Assembly (NCBI RefSeq): GCF_012911975.1
Contig: NZ_SMDQ01000022.1
Span: forward strand, 1-64,000
Origin: Nodosilinea sp. P-1105
GTDB lineage: Bacteria; Cyanobacteriota; Cyanobacteriia; Phormidesmidales; Phormidesmidaceae
DNA length: 64,000 bases
Direction: 5' to 3'
The first letter of the stretch is position 1. Each line of letters begins with the position of its first letter. The position numbers and the translations under genes are program-made. Shown here in pieces: positions 51,894 to 61,063 of the stretch. The notes under the pieces were generated by a model, which made no database searches, was not told the origin of the DNA, and saw nothing but the letters and a program-made list of their open reading frames with translations.

Positions 51894-52607
51894 CTATCGG
51901 GCTACCCCTTGCAATACCGCTTCACCATTAACAAACTCAATGCCATCTAGGGTGATGCCGGTTTGGGTTAGGGTCAGGTTGATATGGGCATTAATTTGGG
52001 CCGGGCTAATGCCCGTCAACCGAGACAGATCAGCCACTGTCAAATTAATGCGGCCAATTTGTACCCGGGTGTCGTCGCTGAGCACTAGACGGCCATTATC
52101 AACTCGGGGACTGCCTTCAATACCAATATAAACAGGGCGATCGCTTAGCATAGGCACTGTCTTCAAGGCCTGCTCGACGGCTCGCTGGGCTTGGGGCGGC
52201 AAGTCTTGAATCGGCAAGTCGGCTGGGTTAACCACGACCCCGCCTGTTATTTGATTACCGTTGATACTAGCCTGGATCCCTGGAGTTTCCTGTAATAACC
52301 GAGAGGCCTGGGAATGCTGCGAGAGGCCTTCTGCAATCACCTGGGTGAGTTCTGCTTCGGTGAGAGAAATAGTAACTCGGTTGTTACCTTCATAGTTAAC
52401 CCCTTCTCCGCTGGCCAGCTTGGCCTGCAACAAACTCTGGCCGCTGTGATTGAGGCTTTCTGTTAGGGTGCTTTCAGCTGTACTGCTGTTGTACCAAGTG
52501 GGTATGGCTGTGGCCCGGTTGACGTAGTAAGCCACGGCGGCGCCGGTCCCCGCAGCGGCCCCGCCAATTAATATCAACACTAGAATGGCAACTTGCTTGG
52601 CACGCAT
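51894..52607 (-). CDS. Exported or membrane-anchored hypothetical protein
   Basis: From ATG 52607 (MRAKQVAILVLILIGGAAAG) the protein has 237 aa; an upstream ATG at 52634 adds nine residues. A single hydrophobic helix at about 5-30 anchors or exports it. The rest is a soluble alpha/beta domain with RVTISLTEAELTQVIAEGL, GVVVNPADLPIQDL and LRLAR-free C terminus ending VNGEAVLQGVAR. It resembles the LmeA/DUF2993-like lipid-handling fold in outline only. The family is not certain. No neighbour suggests a role. Confidence 0.7.
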   Translation of the reverse strand: MRAKQVAILVLILIGGAAAGTGAAVAYYVNRATAIPTWYNSSTAESTLTESLNHSGQSLLQAKLASGEGVNYEGNNRVTISLTEAELTQVIAEGLSQHSQASRLLQETPGIQASINGNQITGGVVVNPADLPIQDLPPQAQRAVEQALKTVPMLSDRPVYIGIEGSPRVDNGRLVLSDDTRVQIGRINLTVADLSRLTGISPAQINAHINLTLTQTGITLDGIEFVNGEAVLQGVAR

Positions 52608-52812
52608 GAGTAATTCTTTCTTCCCATCAACCACTAAGGCTTTATACCGGTCATATCTGGGTAATCAGGACAGTGTTTAGGATTCTATCCCAGGATAGAG
52701 CATGTGATCGAGATCCCCTCCATCCAAATCCCCTTAGTCCGAGCATCATTAACCACCTCAACAGGGCTGAAGGATTGTCTTAAGCCCCGGCAGAGCAGGT
52801 GTTCCGATCGCA

Positions 52813-52847
52813 AAAGCCAGGAATCCAACGTCAGGATTCCTGGCTTT
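52813..52847. terminator. Strong hairpin downstream of class II aldolase
   Basis: AAAGCCAGGAATCC (52813-52826) pairs perfectly with GGATTCCTGGCTTT (52834-52847) around a 7-nt loop. It lies 56 bp past the minus-strand fba stop, and on that strand its stem ends in a short T run (CTTTTG), as expected of an intrinsic terminator. Confidence 0.75.
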
Positions 52848-52903
52848 GATCTACTTAACCAGCCGAACTTGAGCAGTCAGCCTGGCTCGATTTGAACAGA
52901 ACC

Positions 52904-53986
52904 CTAGACAGTAGCAGGGGTCTTGGCAATTTTGGCGTCTAGCTCACCCTTCGCGTACATAGCGGCATAAACCTCAATGGGTTGTTGCTTGATCTTGCTA
53001 GCGTTACCAGCGGTGCCAAAGGCCTCGTAACGTGCAGAGCACACTTCCATCATGTACTTGATGGAGGGCTTCATGAAGTGGCGAGGATCAAAGTTAGACG
53101 GATCTTTAGCGGCTGCTTCACGAATCGCGGCCGTGATGGCGAGGCGGTTATCGGTGTCAATGTTGACCTTACGCACACCGCTCTTGATGCCCTTCTGAAT
53201 TTCTTCTACAGGTACGCCGTAGGTCTCAGGAATCTGACCACCGTATTCGTTAATCATATCCAACCACCGTTGGGGTACCGACGAAGAACCGTGCATCACC
53301 AGGTGGGTGTTAGGCAGGCGACGGTGAATTTCTTCAATCCGGCTGATGGCCAAAATTTCACCTGTGGGCTTACGAGTGAACTTGTAAGCACCGTGGCTGG
53401 TGCCAATAGCTACAGCTAGGGCATCCACTTGGGTCGCTTCGACAAACTGAACTGCTTCGTCAGGGTCGGTCAACAGTTGATCATGGCTGAGAGTGCCATC
53501 AAAGCCATGACCATCTTCCTTGTCACCTTTCCCAGTCTCTAGGGAACCTAGGCAACCAAGCTCACCTTCAACGCTGCAGCCGATGGAGTGGGCTACTTTC
53601 ACCACTTCACTGGTAACTGCCACGTTGTATTCAAAGCTAGCTGGAGTTTTAGCATCAGCCTCCAGGGAGCCATCCATCATGACGCTGGTGAACCCGTTCC
53701 GCAGCGCTGAATAGCAGGTGGAGGGAGCATTCCCATGATCTTGGTGCATGACCACAGGAATATGGGGATAGGTTTCAACCGCTGCTAGAACTAGATGCCG
53801 TAGAAAGTTTTCGCCAGCGTAGGAACGAGCCCCACGGGATGCCTGCAGAATCACAGGACTATCAGTTTCGTTGGCGGCCTTCATGATGGCCAAAATTTGT
53901 TCCAGATTATTTACGTTATAGGCCGGAATGCCATAACCGTTCTCAGCGGCATGATCCAGCAGCAGCCTCATTGGGACAAGCGCCAT
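52904..53986 (-). CDS. fba: Class II fructose-1,6-/sedoheptulose-1,7-bisphosphate aldolase
   Basis: The 360-aa protein starts [25 protein letters not shown], preceded by a good AGGAGG. Zinc-site motifs are VVMHQDHGN, the active-site [18 protein letters not shown], and [10 protein letters not shown], then [16 protein letters not shown]. It is the CbbA-type class II aldolase of cyanobacteria, which condenses triose phosphates to fructose-1,6-bisphosphate and sedoheptulose-1,7-bisphosphate in the Calvin cycle and in glycolysis. It is monocistronic with a terminator at 52813-52847. Confidence 0.95.
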   Translation of the reverse strand: MALVPMRLLLDHAAENGYGIPAYNVNNLEQILAIMKAANETDSPVILQASRGARSYAGENFLRHLVLAAVETYPHIPVVMHQDHGNAPSTCYSALRNGFTSVMMDGSLEADAKTPASFEYNVAVTSEVVKVAHSIGCSVEGELGCLGSLETGKGDKEDGHGFDGTLSHDQLLTDPDEAVQFVEATQVDALAVAIGTSHGAYKFTRKPTGEILAISRIEEIHRRLPNTHLVMHGSSSVPQRWLDMINEYGGQIPETYGVPVEEIQKGIKSGVRKVNIDTDNRLAITAAIREAAAKDPSNFDPRHFMKPSIKYMMEVCSARYEAFGTAGNASKIKQQPIEVYAAMYAKGELDAKIAKTPATV

Positions 53987-54419
53987 AAAATCCTCCTAGG
54001 GTGTTCTCGCCGTTAGGCCATCAAGACGTTCAAGAGCATTCAACCTAAGCTACGTCCTTTTTAGAATGGATAAGCTAAACCAAGAAACGGTTGCGTCACC
54101 ATCCTGGTTGGACTATGAGTTGCATACTCTAAGTAGGTAGCCTTACTCACTCAATCTTAGGACAGATTGATGATGTATGACGAAATGTTTTGACAATCTA
54201 AAGCTAAGCTTAAAAGATTTGACTACCCGTTCCAGATAAATAGATAACATCTTAGGAACCATCATAAAACACTTTGGCAGGTCTGCTATGGCATAAACAT
54301 GTATCTAAAGAGATACCTGGAGGTTAAAGTCAGTCAAAATTTTTATGTTGAGCTTAGATCTGAGTCTATCTCTATGAGCCCGTCTCTATGAAGACGCGCC
54401 TTTGTGACGATGACCAAAA
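53987..54419. other. Intergenic region upstream of fba
   Basis: This 430-bp, AT-rich stretch lies between the fba start and tRNA-Lys. It includes GTATCT-AAAG-AGATAC (about 54301-54316) and a near-duplicate TCTCTATGA pair (about 54368-54392). It is probably the fba promoter and leader; no coding frame is evident. Confidence 0.4.
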
Positions 54420-54491
54420 TGGGTCGCCTGGGATTCGAACCCAGGACCAATCGGTTAAAAGCCGAGTGCTCTACCGCTGAGCTAGCGACCC
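54420..54491 (-). tRNA. tRNA-Lys (UUU)
   Basis: This is a 72-nt cloverleaf on the minus strand. The acceptor GGGTCGC (54485-54491) pairs with GCGACCC, the D arm is GCTCAGCGGTAGAGC, the anticodon loop CTTTTAA puts UUU at 54458-54460, and the T arm is CCTGGGTTCGAATCCCAGG, with discriminator A at 54420. Confidence 0.97.
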
Positions 54492-54725
54492 GTATATTGA
54501 GGCCAGACCGACGTTGCACTTAACGTTTGTCAGACACGGTTAATGATAGTAGCACATGTAATGGCGCTGTTTGTCGATCGCGGCCAAACAAAATTGGTAA
54601 AGGGGCAAATTTAAGCATTGGGATTGGGATCTGAGCAATCTGAGCTGACTGGCTGGGCATGCTGAAGCTAGATGAGGCTCCCTGTTCAGATAGGTGGTCT
54701 GAAATAACTGTTTCTGGCTGTGATA

Positions 54726-54983
54726 ATGATGACCCCTGACGATCACCCCCAGGCTGCGTCTGCCAAGGCTGAGTTAGCCCTTAATCGTTTATTGCAAATG
54801 ATGCCCCCTGCGGTCGCCGCGTCCTTCACCCCTATACAGCGTGAGGCTCTGCAGCAGGCTCTGGTGGCCAACGCTTGGCGACGTCATCCCTTGGATATTC
54901 GTTTGACGCTGCCCCTCCTGGTGAAGCGACTTTATGTGGTGTTACTGGTGGGAGAGGAGCGGCGATCGCGAAAGCGGTCCTAG
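54726..54983 (+). CDS. Small conserved hypothetical protein
   Basis: The product is 85 aa from ATG 54726; a GTG two codons upstream is possible. It is a soluble, helical-then-beta protein with LALNRLLQMMPPAVAASFTPIQREALQQAL and a conserved-looking WRRHPLDIRLTLPLLVKRLYVVLLVGEERRS. I recall related short proteins in cyanobacteria without known function. It lies 116 bp upstream of hemB on the same strand. Confidence 0.65.
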   Translation: MMTPDDHPQAASAKAELALNRLLQMMPPAVAASFTPIQREALQQALVANAWRRHPLDIRLTLPLLVKRLYVVLLVGEERRSRKRS

Positions 54984-55099
54984 GGCCTATTGCTACCCCG
55001 GCGATCGGTCTACTGTCGCGACGTAACGGAACGTTACTAACGCTTGTTTTCGGCCTTAAATAAAGGTTTAGTCTTAGATAAGCTTCTTCATCTAGAACT

Positions 55100-56080
55100 A
55101 TGTTTCCGACCCATCGTCCTCGCCGCTTGCGCCAGCACCCTCAGATTCGCCGCATGGTGCAAGAAAACCTGGTCACCCAGGCTGATTTGATCTACCCCTT
55201 GTTTGCGGTGCCGGGCGATCAGGTGGCCCAGGAGGTGACCTCGATGCCGGGGGTCTACCAACTGTCCATTGACAAAATTGTGGAAGAAGCCAAGGAAGTT
55301 TATGACCTGGGCATTCCAGCTATTATTTTGTTTGGCATTCCAGAAGATAAAGACATCGAGGCGACCGGGGCCTGGCATGACTGTGGCATTGTGCAAAAGG
55401 CCACAACCGCCGTTAAAGAAGCGGTGCCTGATCTGGTGGTGATCGTAGACACCTGTTTATGTGAATACACCTCCCATGGTCACTGCGGCTACTTAGAAAC
55501 CGGGGATCTGAGCGGTCGGGTGCTGAACGACCCCACCCTAGATCTGCTCAAGAAGACCGCTGTATCCCAGGCCCAAGCGGGGGCTGACATCATTGCCCCC
55601 TCTGGCATGATGGATGGGTTTGTCCAGGCGATCCGTACAGGCCTGGATGACCAAGGTTTTGAGGAGATCCCCATTTTGTCCTACGCCGCTAAATATGCGT
55701 CGGCCTACTATGGACCCTTTAGGGATGCGGCGGATTCGGCCCCGCAGTTTGGCGATCGCCGCACCTATCAAATGGATCCATCCAATGGCACTGAAGCTCT
55801 GAAAGAAATAGAGTTGGATGTGGCCGAAGGGGCTGACATGCTGATGGTGAAGCCAGCCCTGGCTTACATGGATGTGATTTGGCGGGTGAAGCAGGCCACT
55901 AACCTGCCCGTGGCCGCTTACAACGTCTCTGGGGAATATTCCATGGTCAAAGCAGCCGCCCTCAATGGTTGGGTCGATGAGCAAAAGCTGGTGATGGAGA
56001 CCATGACAGGCTTCAAGCGAGCCGGGGCCGATTTGATTTTGACCTACCATGCCAAGGATGTAGCCCGCTGGTTGGCATAG
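55100..56080 (+). CDS. hemB: Delta-aminolevulinic acid dehydratase (porphobilinogen synthase)
   Basis: The 326-aa protein has the zinc-type site [14 protein letters not shown] (three Cys), the Schiff-base lysines in [19 protein letters not shown] and [12 protein letters not shown], and the family opening [15 protein letters not shown]. It condenses two 5-aminolevulinate to porphobilinogen, the first common step of chlorophyll, haem and phycobilin synthesis. The site differs from the Asp-rich plant and many proteobacterial types. hemJ is also in this window but about 51 kb away. Confidence 0.95.
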   Translation: MFPTHRPRRLRQHPQIRRMVQENLVTQADLIYPLFAVPGDQVAQEVTSMPGVYQLSIDKIVEEAKEVYDLGIPAIILFGIPEDKDIEATGAWHDCGIVQKATTAVKEAVPDLVVIVDTCLCEYTSHGHCGYLETGDLSGRVLNDPTLDLLKKTAVSQAQAGADIIAPSGMMDGFVQAIRTGLDDQGFEEIPILSYAAKYASAYYGPFRDAADSAPQFGDRRTYQMDPSNGTEALKEIELDVAEGADMLMVKPALAYMDVIWRVKQATNLPVAAYNVSGEYSMVKAAALNGWVDEQKLVMETMTGFKRAGADLILTYHAKDVARWLA

Positions 56081-56095
56081 GGTTTTACCCACCCA

Positions 56096-56980
56096 TTAAG
56101 GGGCCGCTACAGTTTCTAATAGCCACCCATACCAGTGATCCAGTCCCTCGCCACTGGTGGCTGACACCAAAAACACCTCAATGTCGGGGTTAACCTGCCG
56201 GGCATAGGCAATACAGCGATCCACATCAAAGTTGACGTAGGGCAATAGATCGACTTTGTTCAGGAGCATCAGGGAACTGGCTCGGAACATATGGGGATAC
56301 TTGATCGGCTTATCGTCCCCCTCGGTGACAGACAAAATGGCCACCTTGGCCCGCTCTCCCAGGTCGAACAGGGCAGGACAAACTAGGTTGCCTACATTTT
56401 CAATCATCAGCACCGAGTTAGCAGCAGGATTCAGACTGTGAATCCCCCGTTGAATCATGGCGGCTTCTAGATGACAGCCGGTGCCTGTGTTGACTTGCAC
56501 GACGCCGCAGCCCGTGGCCCGGATGCGTTCAGCGTCATGGGCTGTGGCCTGGTCCCCTTCGATGACACTGAATTGTAAGCGATCTTGCAGGTCACTAATG
56601 GTGCGGGTTAACAGGGTGGTCTTCCCTGCCCCTGGGGAACTGACTAGGTTCAGGGCCAGTACGTTGCACCCCTCGAACCAGCCCCGGTTTTGGGCGGCAA
56701 TCAGGTCATTTTTGGCCAACACATTGATTTCTAGGGCCGTCGATTGTAAGGATTGCTTCCTTTCGGGGTGGCGGGGCGGGGGGGCTGTCTCCAGGGCGGC
56801 ATGGCTGGATGGGTGATGGTGCTCGTGGGTCTGCTGCCTAGTCTCTTGGGGATGGCTGTGGGTGATCACCTGGCCATCGGCTAAGACATGGCTATGGGTG
56901 AGGGCAGCGGCCGCAGTATGAGCCGCCAGATGGGTAAAGGTGGGGTTGGCATCGTCAGAGCAGCCGCAGGTTACACACAT
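56096..56980 (-). CDS. hypB: Hydrogenase nickel incorporation GTPase HypB
   Basis: The 294-aa protein starts MCVTCGCSDD, the high-affinity Ni motif, then a His-rich segment of about 60 residues (HSHVLADGQVITHSHPQ, QTHEHHHPSSH), typical of Ni-storing HypB. The GTPase domain has the P-loop LVSSPGAGKTTLL and switch residues to VNTGTGCHL; MLLNKVDLLPY is the NKxD base-recognition motif. It inserts Ni into NiFe hydrogenase with HypA. Its start overlaps the end of hypA by 10 bp, so the two are translationally coupled. Confidence 0.95.
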   Translation of the reverse strand: MCVTCGCSDDANPTFTHLAAHTAAAALTHSHVLADGQVITHSHPQETRQQTHEHHHPSSHAALETAPPPRHPERKQSLQSTALEINVLAKNDLIAAQNRGWFEGCNVLALNLVSSPGAGKTTLLTRTISDLQDRLQFSVIEGDQATAHDAERIRATGCGVVQVNTGTGCHLEAAMIQRGIHSLNPAANSVLMIENVGNLVCPALFDLGERAKVAILSVTEGDDKPIKYPHMFRASSLMLLNKVDLLPYVNFDVDRCIAYARQVNPDIEVFLVSATSGEGLDHWYGWLLETVAAP

Positions 56981-57312
56981 AGGGCGGTCTCCATGGTTTT
57001 AATCACAAGGTCTTGGCCGGCAATGATGTCGATGGCTAAGCTGTCGCAGCGGTCACAGATACCGTAGGGTATCTCTAGGGACATTTCGTGGCCACAGTGG
57101 CGACAGCGTCCTCGCCCAGGGATTTCGATAATCTCTAGGATTGCCCCTTCTAGGGGGGTGTCTTGGGCACAAACATCAAAGCAAAACTGGATTGAGTCGG
57201 GCAGGATAGCAGCAAGCTGACCGATCTCTAGAACGACTCGCCGCACTGGGACACCGTTGGCCTGTTGAGCGACGGTGTCGATGATGGTTTGGGTGATGGC
57301 CAGTTCGTGCAT
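56971..57312 (-). CDS. hypA: Hydrogenase maturation nickel metallochaperone HypA
   Basis: The 113-aa protein starts MHELAITQTIID with the N-terminal His2-Glu3 nickel site. Zinc is held by CRHCGHEMSLEIPYGICDRC (two CxxC). It delivers nickel to the hydrogenase large subunit with HypB. It is downstream of hypE (13 bp gap) and upstream of hypB, so the order of transcription is hypE-hypA-hypB. Confidence 0.95.
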   Translation of the reverse strand: MHELAITQTIIDTVAQQANGVPVRRVVLEIGQLAAILPDSIQFCFDVCAQDTPLEGAILEIIEIPGRGRCRHCGHEMSLEIPYGICDRCDSLAIDIIAGQDLVIKTMETALCV

Positions 57313-57325
57313 GAGGATAGGTTAG

Positions 57326-58405
57326 CTAACAGATGCGAGGGAGTTGATCGCCAATTAGTTGGTCGAGGACGCGATCGCAACCAAAACCAGTGTGCAGGGT
57401 CACCAGACCGGGGGATTCGACCTGGGCTGTGCCAATAATTTGGCTGTGGTGGCCTGCCGGGTGCGATCGCATTGCCACTAGTACGGCTTCAGCCTGATCC
57501 GGTGGCACCACCACCACCAATGTCCCCTCATTGGCCAGATACAGCGGATCCAGGCCCAGCAGCTCACACAGACCATTCACCGCTGGGCGAATCGGAATTT
57601 GGGTTTCATCGAGGCTAATGGAGACCTGGGATGCGATCGCGAACTCATTGATCACCGTGGCCAGACCACCCCGGGTGGCATCCCGCATGGCCCGCACCTG
57701 GGGGCAGACGGCCAGAATAGTGTCGACTAACCGATGCAGGGGCTGACAGTCACTGGGGATATCGCTATCTAAGGCCAGATCTGCCCGGGCCACCATAATC
57801 GCTGCCCCGTGGTCCCCCACCGGCCCATTCACCAGCACCACATCCCCTGGCTGAATCTGGTCTGCCGCCGGGGCAACGCCAACCGGTACTACCCCGACTC
57901 CAGCGGTATTAATAAACAGCTGGTCAGCTTTGCCACGGGGGACCACCTTCGTGTCCCCCGTCACCAGCTGCACCCCCGCTGCCGTTGCCGCCTGGGCCAT
58001 GCTATCGACCACCTGTATCAGGGTGTCGATGGGTAACCCCTCTTCTAAGATAAAGCCGCAGGTGAGGTACAGGGGGGTAGCGCCGCCTACGGCCAGGTCG
58101 TTGACCGTACCGTTCACCGCTAAGGTCCCAATATCGCCCCCAGGGAAAAACAAGGGATCGACCACATAGGAATCGGTGGTCATCGCCAGGCGATCGCCCC
58201 GCTTGATCAGTGGCCCTAAGTCAACCAGGGCCTGGTCATTCAACGGTCCAGGGCTCCCCTGACCAAACCGGCTGACAAATACCTCAGTAATCAGGTCGGC
58301 CATGGCTTTGCCACCGCTACCATGGGCCAGAGTAATGCAGCTATCCCGGAACTGGGACCGCGAGGAGGAAAGGGATTGACGAGGCCAGGAATTGGTTGTG
58401 GCCAT
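57326..58405 (-). CDS. hypE: Hydrogenase maturation protein HypE
   Basis: From ATG 58405 (MATTNSWPRQSL) it has 359 aa; ATGs at 58417 or 58447 are possible. It is a PurM-like ATPase: LAHGSGGKAMADLI, DLGPLIKRGDRLAMTTDSYVVDP, FFPGGDIGTLAVNGTVNDLAVGG, VTGDTKVVPRG and the C-terminal Cys in LPRIC, which accepts the carbamoyl group and becomes the thiocyanate that supplies the active-site CN. It works with HypF, absent here. It is divergent from the transketolase-like gene, with 438 bp between starts. Confidence 0.95.
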   Translation of the reverse strand: MATTNSWPRQSLSSSRSQFRDSCITLAHGSGGKAMADLITEVFVSRFGQGSPGPLNDQALVDLGPLIKRGDRLAMTTDSYVVDPLFFPGGDIGTLAVNGTVNDLAVGGATPLYLTCGFILEEGLPIDTLIQVVDSMAQAATAAGVQLVTGDTKVVPRGKADQLFINTAGVGVVPVGVAPAADQIQPGDVVLVNGPVGDHGAAIMVARADLALDSDIPSDCQPLHRLVDTILAVCPQVRAMRDATRGGLATVINEFAIASQVSISLDETQIPIRPAVNGLCELLGLDPLYLANEGTLVVVVPPDQAEAVLVAMRSHPAGHHSQIIGTAQVESPGLVTLHTGFGCDRVLDQLIGDQLPRIC

Positions 58406-58843
58406 ATCTCTGCCCATTACTGACAAGACTAACTTATAGGATGCCAAGACTATGGGGCGAGGCAGGGTTTTGGGAGGGCTTTCTTAAGGTTTGGGGGACG
58501 AGAGGGGTGATCTTTGACCATCGCAGCGGTAGGCACTAGATTGCAGAACCAACGGTTCAGGCGACAGGTTTTGTGCATCCTTGGTCCTCGGCGGGTTGCC
58601 TACGGTAATGGGGAGATTCAGATGGACTATCCCACGATAGAGGTAAGCTGACTCACTTCAAGCTAAACCCTAAATAGCGGTATCTTCTTAACTAACGCTG
58701 ACCGAAAAGCTTCACACCGATCCCACAGTATTGAATGATAGGAGTAACGGATCTTAATATCCGGACTCAGGCGATGGACTTGTTTCGGAGCACACTTAAC
58801 TTCTGCCACGCTTTTCTGCACATCAGACCCTAGGACAACTACT
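58406..58843. other. Divergent intergenic region of hypE and the transketolase-like gene
   Basis: The gap is about 440 bp. It holds the promoters of the hypEAB operon and of the gene at 58844; I cannot name the boxes. An AT-rich segment with a short minus frame (58663-58860) is not convincing as a gene. Confidence 0.35.
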
Positions 58844-60745
58844 ATGACCAGCTTTCCCATTGATCTGGGCGCTTACCAGCGAATTTCTTTAGACGCGTCG
58901 ACCCCTACCCTGACCGACGACCAACGCAGTGCGCTTAAAGCCAATATTCAGCTTTGCCGTGACGCCATTGTGTTTTTCACGGCCACTGGGGCCGCCCGGG
59001 GAGTGGGTGGACACACTGGTGGTCCCTACGACACGGTACCTGAAGTGATGATTCTGGATGCCCTGTTTCGGGGAGCTGGGGAAAAGTATGTACCCATTTT
59101 CTTTGATGAAGCCGGTCACCGGGTTGCCACCCAATATCTGATGGCGGTCTTGAATGGGGATATGCCCGCCGAACAGCTGATGCGCTATCGGGAAGCCCAC
59201 CAAAAGCTACCGGGTCACCCTGAACTCGGGCTGACCCCTGGTGTCAAGTTTAGCTCCGGGCGTTTGGGGCACATGTGGCCCTATGTCAATGGTGTGGCCT
59301 TGGCCAATCCCGGCAAGACTGTCTTTTGCCTCGGGTCGGATGGGTCTCAGCAGGAGGGCAATGATGCGGAAGCGGCTCGGTTTGCAGTAGCTAACCATGT
59401 CAATGTCAAGTTGCTGATTGACGACAACGATGTCACCATTGCCGGTCACCCCTCTCACTACATGGGGGGCTATAGCGTCAAGCAAACTCTGGAAGGCCAT
59501 GGCCTAACTGTCCTGGAAGGGGATGGGGAAGACATTGATAGCCTTTACGCCAATATTTGTCAGGCGATTAATACCCCTGGTCCTGTGGCATTGGTTAACA
59601 AGCGAGCCATGGCCGTGGGCATTGATGGTGTAGAAGGTACGACCCATGGTCATGATGTGGTGCCTGTGGATGCTGCCATCACCTATCTAGAGGCCAAGGG
59701 ACACACCGCCGCCGTTGACGTGCTCAAGGGGATCGAGAAGCCCAAGAACACCTATCAATTTTTGGGCTCTAGCGACAAACTGGGGTCTAACCGTAACGTT
59801 TTTGGCGATGCGGTGGTTGAGGTATTGGGGACCATGGACGAAACTACCCGCAAAGCCAGCGTGCTAGTGGTGGATAGCGATCTAGAAGGCTCCTGCGGAT
59901 TGGCCCAAATTCGCAAAGCCCACCCAGAAGTGTTCATTAGCGGTGGGATTCAAGAGCGGGGTAACCTGTCAGCGGCAGCTGGTTTTGGCATGGAGAAGGG
60001 TAAGCAAGGGATTTTTGCCACCTTCAGTGCCTTTTTGGAAATGTGTATTTCCGAAATCACCATGGCCCGATTGAACTATTCCAACCTGTTGTGCCACTTC
60101 TCCCATGCTGGCATCGACGACATGGCCGACAATACTTGTCACTTCGGCATCAACAACATGTTTGCCGATAACGGCCTAGATGATGGCTACGAAACCCGTC
60201 TCTATTTCCCGGCCGATGCTAACCAGATGAAAGCCTGCGTCAAAGGGGTCTTTAACCACCCTGGCCTGCGGTTCATCTTTTCGACTCGCTCGAAGGTGCC
60301 GATGATTCTTGATGCCGATGGCAATGAGATGTTTGGCGGCGACTATACCTTTACTCCGGGTCAGGACGAGGTGATTCGAGAAGGGACAGCTGGTTACATT
60401 GTGACGTTTGGTGATTCCCTCTATCGCGCTCTAGATGCGGTGGAGCGCCTAAAGCAAGAGGGGATTGATGTGGGGCTGGTGAACAAAGCCACCCTTAATG
60501 TTGTGGATGAAGCGATGATGGCTAAACTGGGCCAAGCCCCCTTTGTCCTGGTCACGGAGGCCTTTAACCGCCGCACTGGCCTGGGTAGTCGGTTTGGCTC
60601 CTGGCTACTAGAGCGGGGCTATACCCCCAAATTTGCCCATTTGGGCACTCACGAAGAAGGTAGCGGTGGGCTGTGGGAGCAGTACCCCCACCAGGGGATT
60701 GACCCGGCGGGCATTATTGCCAAGGTGAAAGAGTTGGCGAGTTAG
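58844..60745 (+). CDS. Transketolase-like thiamine diphosphate enzyme
   Basis: The protein is 633 aa. The TPP-binding stretch is FCLGSDGSQQEGNDAEAARF...LLIDDNDVTIAG (GDG...N layout with DDN, as in transketolase), and the substrate channel His is in GHTGGPYDTVPE. The middle TK-type Pyr domain (about 310-490) has GRNVFG-type entry then GIQERGNLSAAAGFGMEKGKQGIFATFSAFLEMC; the C-terminal regulatory-type domain is at about 500-630. It lacks the opening sequence of the Calvin-cycle transketolase and differs along its length. It could transfer two-carbon units on a different acceptor or be DXS-like. A separate Calvin transketolase is expected elsewhere. Confidence 0.8.
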   Translation: MTSFPIDLGAYQRISLDASTPTLTDDQRSALKANIQLCRDAIVFFTATGAARGVGGHTGGPYDTVPEVMILDALFRGAGEKYVPIFFDEAGHRVATQYLMAVLNGDMPAEQLMRYREAHQKLPGHPELGLTPGVKFSSGRLGHMWPYVNGVALANPGKTVFCLGSDGSQQEGNDAEAARFAVANHVNVKLLIDDNDVTIAGHPSHYMGGYSVKQTLEGHGLTVLEGDGEDIDSLYANICQAINTPGPVALVNKRAMAVGIDGVEGTTHGHDVVPVDAAITYLEAKGHTAAVDVLKGIEKPKNTYQFLGSSDKLGSNRNVFGDAVVEVLGTMDETTRKASVLVVDSDLEGSCGLAQIRKAHPEVFISGGIQERGNLSAAAGFGMEKGKQGIFATFSAFLEMCISEITMARLNYSNLLCHFSHAGIDDMADNTCHFGINNMFADNGLDDGYETRLYFPADANQMKACVKGVFNHPGLRFIFSTRSKVPMILDADGNEMFGGDYTFTPGQDEVIREGTAGYIVTFGDSLYRALDAVERLKQEGIDVGLVNKATLNVVDEAMMAKLGQAPFVLVTEAFNRRTGLGSRFGSWLLERGYTPKFAHLGTHEEGSGGLWEQYPHQGIDPAGIIAKVKELAS

Positions 60746-60811
60746 CCATTGGCTTGGCCGGTTTTAAAGGCTACTTGATACACATAAGTTGTGCTAGACT
60801 TCATCCCCTCG

Positions 60812-60939
60812 CTTTGGCCCCCTTTTCTGGTATGCCCGTAGGGCTATAATCCCCCAATTCTGGGGGACTTTGATTCCGATCCCCCCCCGAATTTGCCCTC
60901 CGGGCACGCTGCGCGAACGGGGGGCTAGGGGGGCCAAAG
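60812..60939. repeat. MITE-like element with 11-bp terminal inverted repeats
   Basis: CTTTGGCCCCC (60812-60822) is repeated inverted as GGGGGCCAAAG (60929-60939). The 128-bp interior is G/C-rich with CCCCCCCCGAATTTGCCC and TTCGCGCAGCG-like segments (on minus), common in cyanobacterial dispersed repeats. It lies in the 318-bp gap between the transketolase-like gene and the CPBP protease, where no gene is visible. Confidence 0.6.
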
Positions 60940-61063
60940 TTGGCAATTCGGAGCTGCTCACACGATATGTGTACTTAGCAGGGTTTAAAGGGGAAGGGGT
61001 AACCCATAGTTAGCTGGCCTGATTGGCTGACATGGGCGGCCCCTAATCCCTACTGATGAATCC

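Noticed and set aside
58663-58860. 65-aa minus-strand frame between hypE and the transketolase-like gene
   Set aside because: It starts inside the opening codons of the transketolase-like gene and shows no motif; the area is better read as divergent promoter DNA.
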